Assembly (NCBI RefSeq): GCF_001514125.1
Contig: NZ_KQ948552.1
Span: 1 to 64,000 of the forward strand
Direction of reading: 5' to 3'
Source: Streptomyces longwoodensis
GTDB taxonomy: Bacteria; Actinomycetota; Actinomycetes; Streptomycetales; Streptomycetaceae
Length of the DNA stretch: 64,000 nt
Shown piece by piece: positions 44,188-53,568 of this stretch. Position 1 is the first letter of the stretch. Each line of letters opens with the position of its first letter. Under the pieces are notes generated by a model. That model was not told the DNA's origin and made no database searches. It was given only the letters and a program-made list of their open reading frames with translations. A program made the position numbers and the translations under genes.

Positions 44188-44853
44188 GTGTCCGTGAGTG
44201 CTGCGTCTGTGGTGTTCGACGATCTCCTCCTGCGTGCGCGTTCCCTGGTCCGCGGCGGCCACCGCGCCGTCCTCGGGATCGCCGGCAGCCCCGGCGCGGG
44301 CAAGACGACGCTCGCCGAGCACCTGGTGGCGGCGCTGAACGAGGGCGGCGAGCCGTGGGTGGCGCACGTGCCCATGGACGGCTTCCACCTCGCGGACGCG
44401 GAACTGGACCGCCTCGGGCTGCGCGACCGCAAGGGGGCGCCGGAGACCTTCGACGCGGCCGGGTACGCGGCGCTGCTGCGCCGGCTGCGCGACGACGAGC
44501 CGGACACCGTGTACGCGCCCGGCTTCGAGCGGGTCCTTGAGCAGCCCCTCGCGGGCGCGATCCCGGTGCCGCCCGCCGCGCGGCTGGTGGTGACGGAGGG
44601 CAACTACCTGCTGCTGGACGCGGGCGCGTGGGCGCGGGTGCGGCCGCACCTGGACGAGGTGTGGTTCTGCGACCCGGACGCCGGGGAGCGGGTGCGCCGT
44701 CTGGTGGCCCGGCACGAGGAGTTCGGCAAGAGCCACGAGGAGGCGGTGGCGTGGGTGTACCGCTCGGACGAGGCCAACGCCGAGCTGGTGGCGACGACCC
44801 GGGAGCGGGCGGACCTGGTGGTGCGGGAGGTCGCGGGGCTGCGCCGGGACTGA
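44188..44853 (+). CDS. P-loop nucleoside/pantothenate-kinase-like protein
   Basis: 221 aa from GTG 44188. Walker A GIAGSPGAGKTT, then VPMDGFHLADAELDRLG (the conserved DGFH of the uridine kinase/pantothenate kinase/phosphoribulokinase superfamily), TVYAPGFER, LVVTEGNYLLLD (Walker B-like EGNY) and RVRRLVARHEEFGKSHEEAVAWV. It phosphorylates a small hydroxyl compound with ATP; fructose, nucleosides and pantothenate-type substrates occur in relatives. An isolated gene; I cannot choose among them. Confidence 0.88.
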   Translation: MSVSAASVVFDDLLLRARSLVRGGHRAVLGIAGSPGAGKTTLAEHLVAALNEGGEPWVAHVPMDGFHLADAELDRLGLRDRKGAPETFDAAGYAALLRRLRDDEPDTVYAPGFERVLEQPLAGAIPVPPAARLVVTEGNYLLLDAGAWARVRPHLDEVWFCDPDAGERVRRLVARHEEFGKSHEEAVAWVYRSDEANAELVATTRERADLVVREVAGLRRD

Positions 44854-44944
44854 GACCGGCCCGGCCGGGTCGCGCTGAACCTCGACGGGCCGCGGGCCGT
44901 ACCTGTGGGCAGGGCGGGAGGTCCGCCGGTACGACCCGTGGGGA

Positions 44945-46645
44945 ATGATGGCGCGCACACTGCACTCGGTCCCGGTCCCCCGGGTGGACGCGGGCGGATC
45001 CACGCCCGCGCGGGCGCGCCGCTCCTGGCTCGCCCCGCTGCTCGTGGTGGTGCTGCTCGGTCAGATGGCGGTCGCGATGGTCACCACGGCCGTGCAGCAG
45101 ACGCCGACCATCGACGAACCGGTGTACGTGGCCACCGCCGCCGACTACCTCCACGCGCACCGGCTCCGCCACAACGCCGAACACCCGCCGCTCGGCAAGC
45201 TGGTGATCGCCGTCGGGGTCGCGGCGGCCGACCCGCACGTGGACGCGGCGTTCACGGGTGACCAGGGCGCGGCGGGACGCCGGCTGCTGTACGGCTCGGG
45301 CAACGACCCCGGCCGGCTGATGCTGTGGGCGCGGCTGCCGGTCGTGGTGCTGACCCTGCTGTTCGGGCTGGTGGTGTTCGCCTTCGCCCGCGACCTGGCC
45401 GGTCCCGCGGCGGGAGCCGTGGCGCTCGCCCTGTACGCCTTCTCCCCCGACGTGATCGCCCACGGCGCGCTGGCCACCCTCGACGTACCCATGGCGGGCT
45501 TCCTGCTGACGTCGGTGTGGCTGCTGTGGCGGGCCCGCGAGCGTCCGCGCCGCTGTCTGCCGCTCGCGGGGGCCGCGCTGGGCGCGGCGGTGGCGACGAA
45601 GATGAGCGCGCTGCCCGCCGTGCCCGTGCTGCTGGCCCTGGCCGTGCTCGCGCTGTGGCCCGCCCGCCGGTGGCGGGCCCTGGCCGGGGCCGGGGTCGTG
45701 GCGGGAGCCGCCGTCGCCGTCGTGTGGGGGGCGTACCTGGCCGTGGACCCCCGGCTGCGCTGGGACCCGGGCGCCGCCCACGTGCCCGTGGTGCACGGGC
45801 TGCGCGGTCTGCTCGTCGACCTGCTGCCGTTCCCGCCGGCCTACCGGGACGGCATGCGGATGCAGTTCGGGCTGGAGAACCAGCCGTGGCAGGGCTTCCT
45901 GTTCGGGCACCTGTACACCGGCTCGCACTGGTACTACCTGCCGGCCGCGCTGCTGGTGAAGACCCCGCTCGGGCTGCTCGCGCTGTGGACGGCCGGGGCG
46001 GTGGCCCTGCCGGCGGTACGGCGCCTGCGCCCGGCGGCGCCGTACGTGCTGCTGCCGTCCGGGGTGCTGCTGGCCGCGGCGATGACCGGGGCGCGGGACT
46101 TCGGCACGCGGTACGTCGTGTTCCTGCCGCTCTTCCTGGCGGTGGCCGGCGGGTGCGTCGTGACGCTGCGCACCGGCCCGCGTGGCCGTGCGTCCGGCCG
46201 GGGCCGGCTCGGCGTCGGGACGCCGGCCGGGTTCGCGGTCGGGGTGACGGGGCTGCTGGTGGCGTGGGTGGCGGTCAGTTCGCTGCGGACGTTCCCCTAC
46301 TACCTGCCGTACGCCAACGAGGCGTTCGGCGGCCCGGCCCGCACGCACGTGTGGCTGCACGACTCCAACGTGGACTGGGGCCAGGACCTGGGCCGGCTCG
46401 CCGACCGGCTGCGCGAGCGGTACCCCGGTCAGCGGGTGTGGCTCGTGTACAAGGGCAGCGGGGTGCCGTCCGCCTACGGCATCCACGCCGCGGATCCGCT
46501 GCGGGTGCCCGACGGCGAGGTGCGCGGGCTGCTGGTCGTGTCGGACTCGGCGGCGGCCAAGGCGCGGGGCCGGCTGGCGCGGCTGCTGGACGACAGCCGG
46601 CCGGTGGACGAAGTGGGCCACTCGATCACCCTGTACCGCCGGTAG
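44945..46645 (+). CDS. GT-C fold glycosyltransferase (PMT-like), membrane
   Basis: 566 aa with about eleven TM segments. The first outside loop has PTIDEPVYVATAADYL with the catalytic Asp-Glu pair of protein-mannosyltransferase-like enzymes, followed by HNAEHPPLGKLVIA. Further on, DVPMAGFLLTSVWLLWRARE, FGHLYTGSHWYYLPAALLVKTPLG and GARDFGTRYVVFLPLFLAV are typical. A C-terminal soluble domain (VWLHDSNVDWGQDLGRLADRL) is common in bacterial ArnT/PMT-like proteins. It probably moves a sugar from polyprenyl phosphate to an outside acceptor. A second start, ATG 44948, follows directly. Confidence 0.87.
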   Translation: MMARTLHSVPVPRVDAGGSTPARARRSWLAPLLVVVLLGQMAVAMVTTAVQQTPTIDEPVYVATAADYLHAHRLRHNAEHPPLGKLVIAVGVAAADPHVDAAFTGDQGAAGRRLLYGSGNDPGRLMLWARLPVVVLTLLFGLVVFAFARDLAGPAAGAVALALYAFSPDVIAHGALATLDVPMAGFLLTSVWLLWRARERPRRCLPLAGAALGAAVATKMSALPAVPVLLALAVLALWPARRWRALAGAGVVAGAAVAVVWGAYLAVDPRLRWDPGAAHVPVVHGLRGLLVDLLPFPPAYRDGMRMQFGLENQPWQGFLFGHLYTGSHWYYLPAALLVKTPLGLLALWTAGAVALPAVRRLRPAAPYVLLPSGVLLAAAMTGARDFGTRYVVFLPLFLAVAGGCVVTLRTGPRGRASGRGRLGVGTPAGFAVGVTGLLVAWVAVSSLRTFPYYLPYANEAFGGPARTHVWLHDSNVDWGQDLGRLADRLRERYPGQRVWLVYKGSGVPSAYGIHAADPLRVPDGEVRGLLVVSDSAAAKARGRLARLLDDSRPVDEVGHSITLYRR

Positions 46646-46665
46646 GCCGACGTGCCCGGGAACTT

Positions 46666-46702
46666 CCCGGTGCCGGGAGGACCCGGCGGGCCGGGCACCG
46701 GG
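46666..46702 (+). terminator. Hairpin terminator after the PMT-like gene
   Basis: Nine-base perfect stem (46666-46674 with 46694-46702) enclosing a GC-rich loop that can pair further, 20 bases after the stop codon. Confidence 0.5.
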
Positions 46703-46827
46703 ACCCGCGCACGGCGGCGCAGGTCGCGCGGGTCGCGCGGCGCCCCGACGGGTGTGCTCGCGGCCCCCGTTCAGGCGCGGCCGGTGGGCTATGTTGAGTG
46801 GTCGTGGGAGACAAAGGAGGCGCACCC

Positions 46828-47751
46828 GTGCCATCGCCGCAGCAGGCACGTGCGCAGGCATCAGCGATCACCTCGGGCCGGACCGCCCCGGAGGCCGAGG
46901 GCTCTCCGACGTCCCGGCTCAGGGAACTCTTCGACCGGCCCCAGCTGTCCCCGGGACAGCGCCGCATCGCCCAGTACCTGATCGAGCACATCACCGAGGC
47001 GGCGTTCCTGTCGATCACCGACCTGGCCGAGCGGGTGGGCGTCAGCCAGCCCTCGGTGACGCGGTTCGCGGGCGCGGTCGGCTTCAGCGGCTACCCGGCC
47101 CTGCGGGAGAAGCTCCAGGCGATCGCCCTGGGCGCGCTGGCCGGGGGCCCGGCGACGGACGAGGTGAACCGCAGCAACGAGCTGCAGTCGGCGGTCGACG
47201 CGGAGATCGAGAACCTGGAGAACCTGCGCCGTGACTTCGCCGACCCGGACCGGGTCATCGACGTCGGCCGGAGCCTGTCGGGGTCGACCCCGCTGACCGT
47301 GCTCGGGCTGCGCATCTCCGCCTCGCTCGCCGAGTACTTCGCCTACGCCGCGCGCCGCATCCACCCGGACGTGCGGGTGGTGACCCGCGGGGGCAGCGTC
47401 GCCTACGACGCGCTGCTGCAGTCCCGGGAGGCCGGGGGCACCTGGGTGCTGGCGTTCTCGATGCCCCGGCACGCGCAGGAGACGCTCACCGCGGTGCGGG
47501 TGGCGCGCAGCGCGGGCCTGAAGGTCGCCCTCGTCACCGACCTCGCGCTGGGACAGCTGGCCGACGAGGCGGACGTCACCTTCGCCACCGGCACCGGCTC
47601 CCGGCTGGTGTTCGACTCCTACGCGGCGCCGGGGGTGATGTCGGCCGCGCTGCTGCAGGCCATGACCGACGCCGGCCCGGAGCGCACGCAGGCGCGGCTG
47701 GAGGAGTACGAGCAGATCGCCGAGCAGCACCACTTCTTCCTGCGGGACTGA
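46828..47751 (+). CDS. MurR/RpiR-family transcriptional regulator (HTH + SIS)
   Basis: 307 aa from GTG 46828, with AAAGGAGG upstream. N-terminal RpiR HTH (~30-105: LSPGQRRIAQYLIEHITEAAFLSITDLAERVGVSQPSVTRFAGAVGFSGYPALRE) and a C-terminal SIS sugar-phosphate-binding domain (~125-290: LTVLGLRISASLAEYFAYAARRI, VLAFSMPRHAQETL, LKVALVTDLALGQLADEADVTFAT). Such regulators sense phosphosugars and control sugar or cell-wall-recycling genes. No sugar operon is adjacent; a nearby AT-rich inverted repeat downstream of the gene could be a binding site. Confidence 0.92.
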   Translation: MPSPQQARAQASAITSGRTAPEAEGSPTSRLRELFDRPQLSPGQRRIAQYLIEHITEAAFLSITDLAERVGVSQPSVTRFAGAVGFSGYPALREKLQAIALGALAGGPATDEVNRSNELQSAVDAEIENLENLRRDFADPDRVIDVGRSLSGSTPLTVLGLRISASLAEYFAYAARRIHPDVRVVTRGGSVAYDALLQSREAGGTWVLAFSMPRHAQETLTAVRVARSAGLKVALVTDLALGQLADEADVTFATGTGSRLVFDSYAAPGVMSAALLQAMTDAGPERTQARLEEYEQIAEQHHFFLRD

Positions 47752-48057
47752 GCGGCCACCGGCGCACCCCCCTCGTTGAAAACTGACGTGGGATCACTGC
47801 GCGCCCAGCGCACATGAATGTTTTCATACGTCTTGCAAAGGAGACGGCATATATAAATACTGCTCACGGCCGCACCCGCCCGACAGGGCTCCCGTACGGA
47901 CATCCCCGAGCCGCCGTCCCCTACCCACGCCGGCGCGGAGGTGCCCGGGGCACCGCCCGGCGCGCGTGCCCGCGGCGGCCCCGGTCATCCCCTGGGCCGG
48001 GGCCGCCCCGCCAGGTCGGGCCACCCGTCCCGACGCCGTACACCGGAAGCGATGATC
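47752..48057. other. Intergenic region with AT-rich island
   Basis: About 306 bases. The first 110 hold an unusually AT-rich block (47773-47862) with TGAAAAC (47777-47783) and GTTTTCA (47819-47825) as an inverted pair, ATGAA/TTCAT around TGTT at 47813-47826, and GCATATATAAATAC at 47848-47860. The remainder is GC-rich with no recognised feature. A reading frame that begins ATGAATG at 47814 with its own AAAGGAGA-like stretch inside it is not protein-like. Confidence 0.5.
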
Positions 48058-48432
48058 ATGCCCACGACGACGACGCGCACCCGCCCGGACTGGCCGTGCC
48101 AGGTGAAGAGCCCCGGCAGCTACGACTGGGAGCGCTCGGCGACCAAGTGGCTGCGCGAGCTCGTGCCCGCCCGCTACGCGAGCTACCCGGCGCTGCTGCG
48201 CCACCCAGTACTCCTCGCCCGCCACGCCCACCTCCAGGTCCAGCAGGAGATCCGGGTGGCCCGCACCGCCCTGCAGACCGCCCGCGCCGACCTGCCCCGC
48301 CTGGGGCTGCCCGAATCGGTCATCGAACACACGATCAGGCTGTACGCCGCGGAGATCATGCAGCTCCAGCACATCGCCCGCAGCGTGCGCGCGGTGACCG
48401 AGGCGCTGGTGGAGCACACCTCCGGACGGTGA
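48058..48432 (+). CDS. Conserved hypothetical helical protein
   Basis: 124 aa from ATG 48058 (GGAAG 9 bases upstream; ATG 48052 adds two residues). Soluble. After a Thr-rich start, DWPCQVKSPGSYDWERSATKWLRELVPARYASYPALLRHPVLLARHAHLQVQQEIRVARTALQTARADLPRLGLPESVIEHTIRLYAAEIMQLQHIARSV is almost wholly helical and amphipathic, so it is probably an oligomer or protein-binding helical bundle. I recognise no family. The SpoIIE phosphatase gene starts 67 bases later on the same strand, so an operon is plausible. Confidence 0.75.
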   Translation: MPTTTTRTRPDWPCQVKSPGSYDWERSATKWLRELVPARYASYPALLRHPVLLARHAHLQVQQEIRVARTALQTARADLPRLGLPESVIEHTIRLYAAEIMQLQHIARSVRAVTEALVEHTSGR

Positions 48433-48499
48433 GCGCGGCGCGCTCCCGGTCCTCCCCGGGACCGCGATCGAACAGCCGGGCCTGTGTCATGCTCGTTCC

Positions 48500-50935
<2,436 letters not shown>

Positions 50936-50939
50936 CGTG

Positions 50940-50968
50940 CCGGGCACCGGTCCACCGGGCACCGGTCC
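50940..50968. repeat. 14-bp direct repeat between convergent genes
   Basis: CCGGGCACCGGTCC occurs at 50940-50953 and again at 50955-50968, separated by one base, directly after the phosphatase stop. It contains the palindrome ACCGGT. Possibly part of the transcription end of both convergent genes. Confidence 0.5.
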
Positions 50969-50997
50969 GCGGGGCGCCGGGAGGCCGGGGGCGGTGG

Positions 50998-51663
50998 TCA
51001 CGTCCGTGACTCCAGGTCGCGCCGGGTGTCGTCGCCGTACACGCCGCTCTCGTCGCCGCGGATGCCGTACCAGAGCTGGAAGCGGGCGACGGCCTCGGCG
51101 AGGACGGTGCCGTAGCGGCCGTCGGTGGGGCCGTCGTCGTAGACGTCAGGGACGCGGCGCAGACGTTCCTGGAGGTCGGTCACCCCCGGCCCGCTGTCGC
51201 CCTCGCGGAGGGTGCCCGGTCCGTCGGGGTCGGCGGGGACCGGGTCCGCCGGAGCCGGAGCGGTGGCCGTCGGCGGCGTCCGCGCGGCCGTTCCGCCGTC
51301 CGTGCCGGGCAGCAGCAGGGCACAGGCGAAGCCGGCCAGGGCGGCGGCAAGAACGCCCCCGGCGACGGCCGCGCGACGCGGGCCGGGGCGCGACGCCGGG
51401 CGCGCCGGGCGGCGGGCGCCGGGGGCGGCCGGGGTGGGTCCGCCGGGCACCGGCGGGAATTCCTGCGTGTCGGCCTCCGTGTCGGCCGCGCCGCCGGGGC
51501 GGCCGGCGCCCACGGCGACCGGCTCGTAGCCGGTGGGCGGCCGGTCCTCGGTCAGCTCGCGGAACAGCGCCGCGAGGGCGTCGGTGCGGCGGGGCCGCAG
51601 GACCCGGATCGGTTCGAGCACCGGGCGCTCGGGGGGCTCCCCCGGTTCGGGCGGTGTCGGCAC
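50998..51663 (-). CDS. Single-pass membrane protein with peptidoglycan-binding domain
   Basis: 221 aa from GTG 51663 with GAGGAGG upstream. A cytoplasmic N-terminal ~95 residues rich in Pro/Arg (ILRPRRTDALAALFRELTEDRPPTGYEPVAVG) precede one TM (AAVAGGVLAAALAGFACALLLPG, ~97-118), a Thr/Pro/Ala spacer and a C-terminal PG_binding_1 domain (~150-215: LREGDSGPGVTDLQERLRRV, DGRYGTVLAEAVARFQLWYGI). The topology puts the binding domain outside against the wall. The N-terminal part may recruit a cytosolic partner. Gene order beside the ATP-grasp gene on the same strand (60 bases apart) suggests an operon. Confidence 0.85.
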   Translation of the reverse strand: MPTPPEPGEPPERPVLEPIRVLRPRRTDALAALFRELTEDRPPTGYEPVAVGAGRPGGAADTEADTQEFPPVPGGPTPAAPGARRPARPASRPGPRRAAVAGGVLAAALAGFACALLLPGTDGGTAARTPPTATAPAPADPVPADPDGPGTLREGDSGPGVTDLQERLRRVPDVYDDGPTDGRYGTVLAEAVARFQLWYGIRGDESGVYGDDTRRDLESRT

Positions 51664-51723
51664 GCTGCCTCCTCAGGGATCTCGTGTCCCCGGGGAGTGG
51701 TACGGACGGGCCGCCGTCCGGGT

Positions 51724-52563
51724 TCAGTGCGCGGGCACGACGTCCAGGAAGCGGTGCAGGGAGGCGGCGAAGGCGGTCACGAAGGCCTCCCGCCGGTCCT
51801 CGTCCAGGGCGTCCAGCGACAGGTAGGGGTTGAGGTCCTCCAGCTCCACCAGCAGCAGCTCGCCGTCGGGGGCGCGGCAGGCGTCCACGCGCTGGATGCC
51901 GTGCCGCAGCCCGTTCCACTCGATGAACCGGCGGGCGAACTCCAGGTCGCGGACGGTGGGTTCGTACGGCTCGAGTTCCCAGCGCCGGTCCGGGTCCGGG
52001 GCGTACAGGGCGTACTGGAAGGCGTCGTCGACGAAGCAGAAGGAGACCTCGTGGGCGAAGTCGACGTGGGGCTGGACGAGCACCGTGCCGTCGGCGAGGG
52101 CGGGCAGTTCGGCGCTGGTCACGACCCGCAGGCCGATGGAGTCCGCGCCGAGGCGGGGCTTGACGACGTAGCGGTCGGCCCCGGGCAGCCGGTGCAGGTC
52201 CTCGGCGCGGTCGACGGTGGGGATGACGGGCAGGCCCGCCGCGCTCAGGTCGAGCAGGTACTGCTTGCCCGCCATGTCGGCGCGTCCGGTGAGCGGGTTG
52301 TACACGCGGGTGCCCTGCCGCAGGGCGCGCTCGCGGAAGGCGTCGTACTCCGCCCGGTAGCCGAGGACGGGGCCGCTGTTGCGGACCACGACGGCGTCGA
52401 AGGCGTCCATCAGCGCGGCCGCCTCGCGCGGGTGGCACAGGGCGAGGTCGAACTCGGCACGCAGCCGGGAGGTCAGCAGGATGTCCTCGTCGCAGTAGCG
52501 GCGCCCGCGGGCCGGGTACGCCAGGTCGCTGACGTACAGGATGCGGGGGCGGGCGTCGGCCAT
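51724..52563 (-). CDS. Stand-alone ATP-grasp enzyme (RimK/glutathione-synthase-like)
   Basis: 279 aa from ATG 52563 with GGAGAG upstream. N-terminal Rossmann-like ARPRILYVSDLAYPARG and DAVVVRNSGPVLGY, then NPLTGRADMAGKQYLLDLSAAGLPVIPTV, the typical pre-ATP-grasp hinge, Lys in YVVKPRLGADSIG, and LLVELEDLNPYLSLD, which supplies the metal-binding Glu/Asn. It would make an amide or ester bond via an acyl phosphate. It differs clearly from the graspetide ligase at 16.5 kb and no precursor-like small gene is nearby. Acceptor unknown; a cell-wall role from its neighbour is inference. Confidence 0.85.
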   Translation of the reverse strand: MADARPRILYVSDLAYPARGRRYCDEDILLTSRLRAEFDLALCHPREAAALMDAFDAVVVRNSGPVLGYRAEYDAFRERALRQGTRVYNPLTGRADMAGKQYLLDLSAAGLPVIPTVDRAEDLHRLPGADRYVVKPRLGADSIGLRVVTSAELPALADGTVLVQPHVDFAHEVSFCFVDDAFQYALYAPDPDRRWELEPYEPTVRDLEFARRFIEWNGLRHGIQRVDACRAPDGELLLVELEDLNPYLSLDALDEDRREAFVTAFAASLHRFLDVVPAH

Positions 52564-52664
52564 GCGGTCTCTCCAGGTCACGGCGGGCGGGGCCCCGACA
52601 GGCTACGGCGTGGCGGCGACGGCCCCGCGCGCGGGCCGGGCGGACCGCCTCACACCCCGAAGGG

Positions 52665-52677
52665 GGCACTGAGTGCC
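52665..52677. promoter_or_regulatory. Palindrome GGCACTGAGTGCC, copy 1
   Basis: Perfect 5-3-5 palindrome about 100 bases upstream of the ATP-grasp start, and part of a 14-base direct repeat (GGCACTGAGTGCCA) with copy 2 at 52796-52809. Likely operator for a dimeric repressor. Confidence 0.5.
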
Positions 52678-52786
52678 AGACCTGGACACCGAGGACTACA
52701 GCATCGGTCGAGGCGCACTCGAAGCCCCGTACGGGCTGCGCCCCCATCGACGGGCACCCGGTTCCTTTTTCGTGGTACGCAGTATC

Positions 52787-52815
52787 TTTACGCCTGGCAC
52801 TGAGTGCCATACATT
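52787..52815 (+). promoter_or_regulatory. Promoter with palindromic operator in the spacer
   Basis: TTTACG (52787-52792) and TACATT (52810-52815) are 17 bases apart; the spacer is almost filled by the perfect 15-base palindrome TGGCACTGAGTGCCA (52795-52809). A protein bound there would exclude RNA polymerase. It points at the DUF35-like gene starting 93 bases downstream. Confidence 0.55.
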
Positions 52816-52907
52816 GAGCGGGTGCGCGGCGGCACGGTGGCCGCGCGGACGGGTGCGCGGCCGGGCCGTGCGCGTGGATTCCGGCGTAGTGCAGGGAGTT
52901 GACCAGC

Positions 52908-53321
52908 GTGTACCACTTCGCAGGAGACGGTGCTCAGCAGGGCACGGGCGCCCCGGCGGGCGTCCTCGACCGCCGCGGTCCCGACGGCGAGGCCATCGTG
53001 TTCCAGCGCTGCACCTATTGCGGCACCGCGGTGTACCACCGGGTGCTGTGTCCGGTGTGCCGGGGCAGCGACCTGCGCACCGAGCGCAGCCAGGGCACGG
53101 GCACGGTCCGCCACTCCACGGTGGTGCACCGCAACACGCCGGCCGCGCGCAACGTGTCGCTGATCGAGATGGCGGAGGGGTTCGTCGTCCGGGGCCGGGT
53201 CATGGGCCCGCCCATCGGCGTCCACAGCGGTGACCGCGTCCGGCTGTCGACGGCCCAGGACCCGGTGCGCGGCGAGCCGGTCTTCCAGCTCGTCGACGAG
53301 CCGCTGCGCGCCTGGACCTGA
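52908..53321 (+). CDS. DUF35/OB-fold zinc-ribbon protein (acyl-CoA-associated)
   Basis: 137 aa from GTG 52908 (AGGGAG 9 bases upstream; TTG 52899 possible). A zinc ribbon has CTYCG then CPVC, 11 residues between the pairs, followed by an OB-fold strand pattern: GTGTVRHSTVVHRN, NVSLIEMAEGFVVRGRVMG and HSGDRVRLSTAQDPVRGEPVFQLVDE. Family members partner with thiolase-like enzymes or hydratases (ChsH2, HMG-CoA/acetoacetyl-CoA complexes) and bring acyl-CoA. No thiolase gene is present here, so the partner is elsewhere or the protein stands alone. Four tandem repeats start at its stop codon. Confidence 0.8.
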   Translation: MYHFAGDGAQQGTGAPAGVLDRRGPDGEAIVFQRCTYCGTAVYHRVLCPVCRGSDLRTERSQGTGTVRHSTVVHRNTPAARNVSLIEMAEGFVVRGRVMGPPIGVHSGDRVRLSTAQDPVRGEPVFQLVDEPLRAWT

Positions 53322-53381
53322 GCCACCGTCAGGACCTGTCACCGTCAGTACCTGTCACCGACAGGACCTGAGTTACCGTCA
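53314..53381. repeat. Four short tandem repeats at a gene end
   Basis: Units of 18, 16, 16 and 18 bases of pattern GGACCTG(A)-(T)CACCGTCA at 53314-53331, 53332-53347, 53348-53363 and 53364-53381. The first unit includes the DUF35-like gene's final codons and stop. CCTGTC/GACAGG within unit 3 can pair. Role unknown. Confidence 0.7.
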
Positions 53382-53568
53382 GGGTCTTCGCCCTCCCACG
53401 GCGCCCCTCCCCCGGCGCCCCTCTTCCGCGATGGCCGGATTCCGGTGCCGCGCCGCGCCGGACCGGCGGGGCACAGGCAACCCACAGGCACCGCCTCGCA
53501 TCCTCCGGGGCGCGTGAGGCTCCCGTGACCGACGGGTCGCCCGCGCGCCACGTGCGAGGAGGGGACCA

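Larger units (their letters stand above)
52564..52907. other. Divergent regulatory region
   Basis: 344 bases between the ATP-grasp gene (minus) and the DUF35-like gene (plus). Besides the two palindromes it contains the AT-rich stretch GGTTCCTTTTTCGTGGTACG before the promoter. I see no regulator gene in or beside it that would supply the cognate repressor. Confidence 0.5.

Noticed and set aside
44114..46861. Long N-terminal extension of the NTF2-like gene on the minus strand
   Set aside because: The extension runs antisense to the P-loop kinase and PMT-like genes and reads as low-complexity; a GTG with a strong ribosome site at 44113 starts the real protein.
52673..53233. Plus-strand frame starting in the first palindrome
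   Set aside because: It spans the promoter and overlaps the DUF35-like gene in another frame; codon bias and amino-acid composition are not protein-like.
53314..53381. CRISPR-like array
   Set aside because: Units are 16-18 bases without spacers and the sequence is a simple tandem repeat; no cas genes are present.
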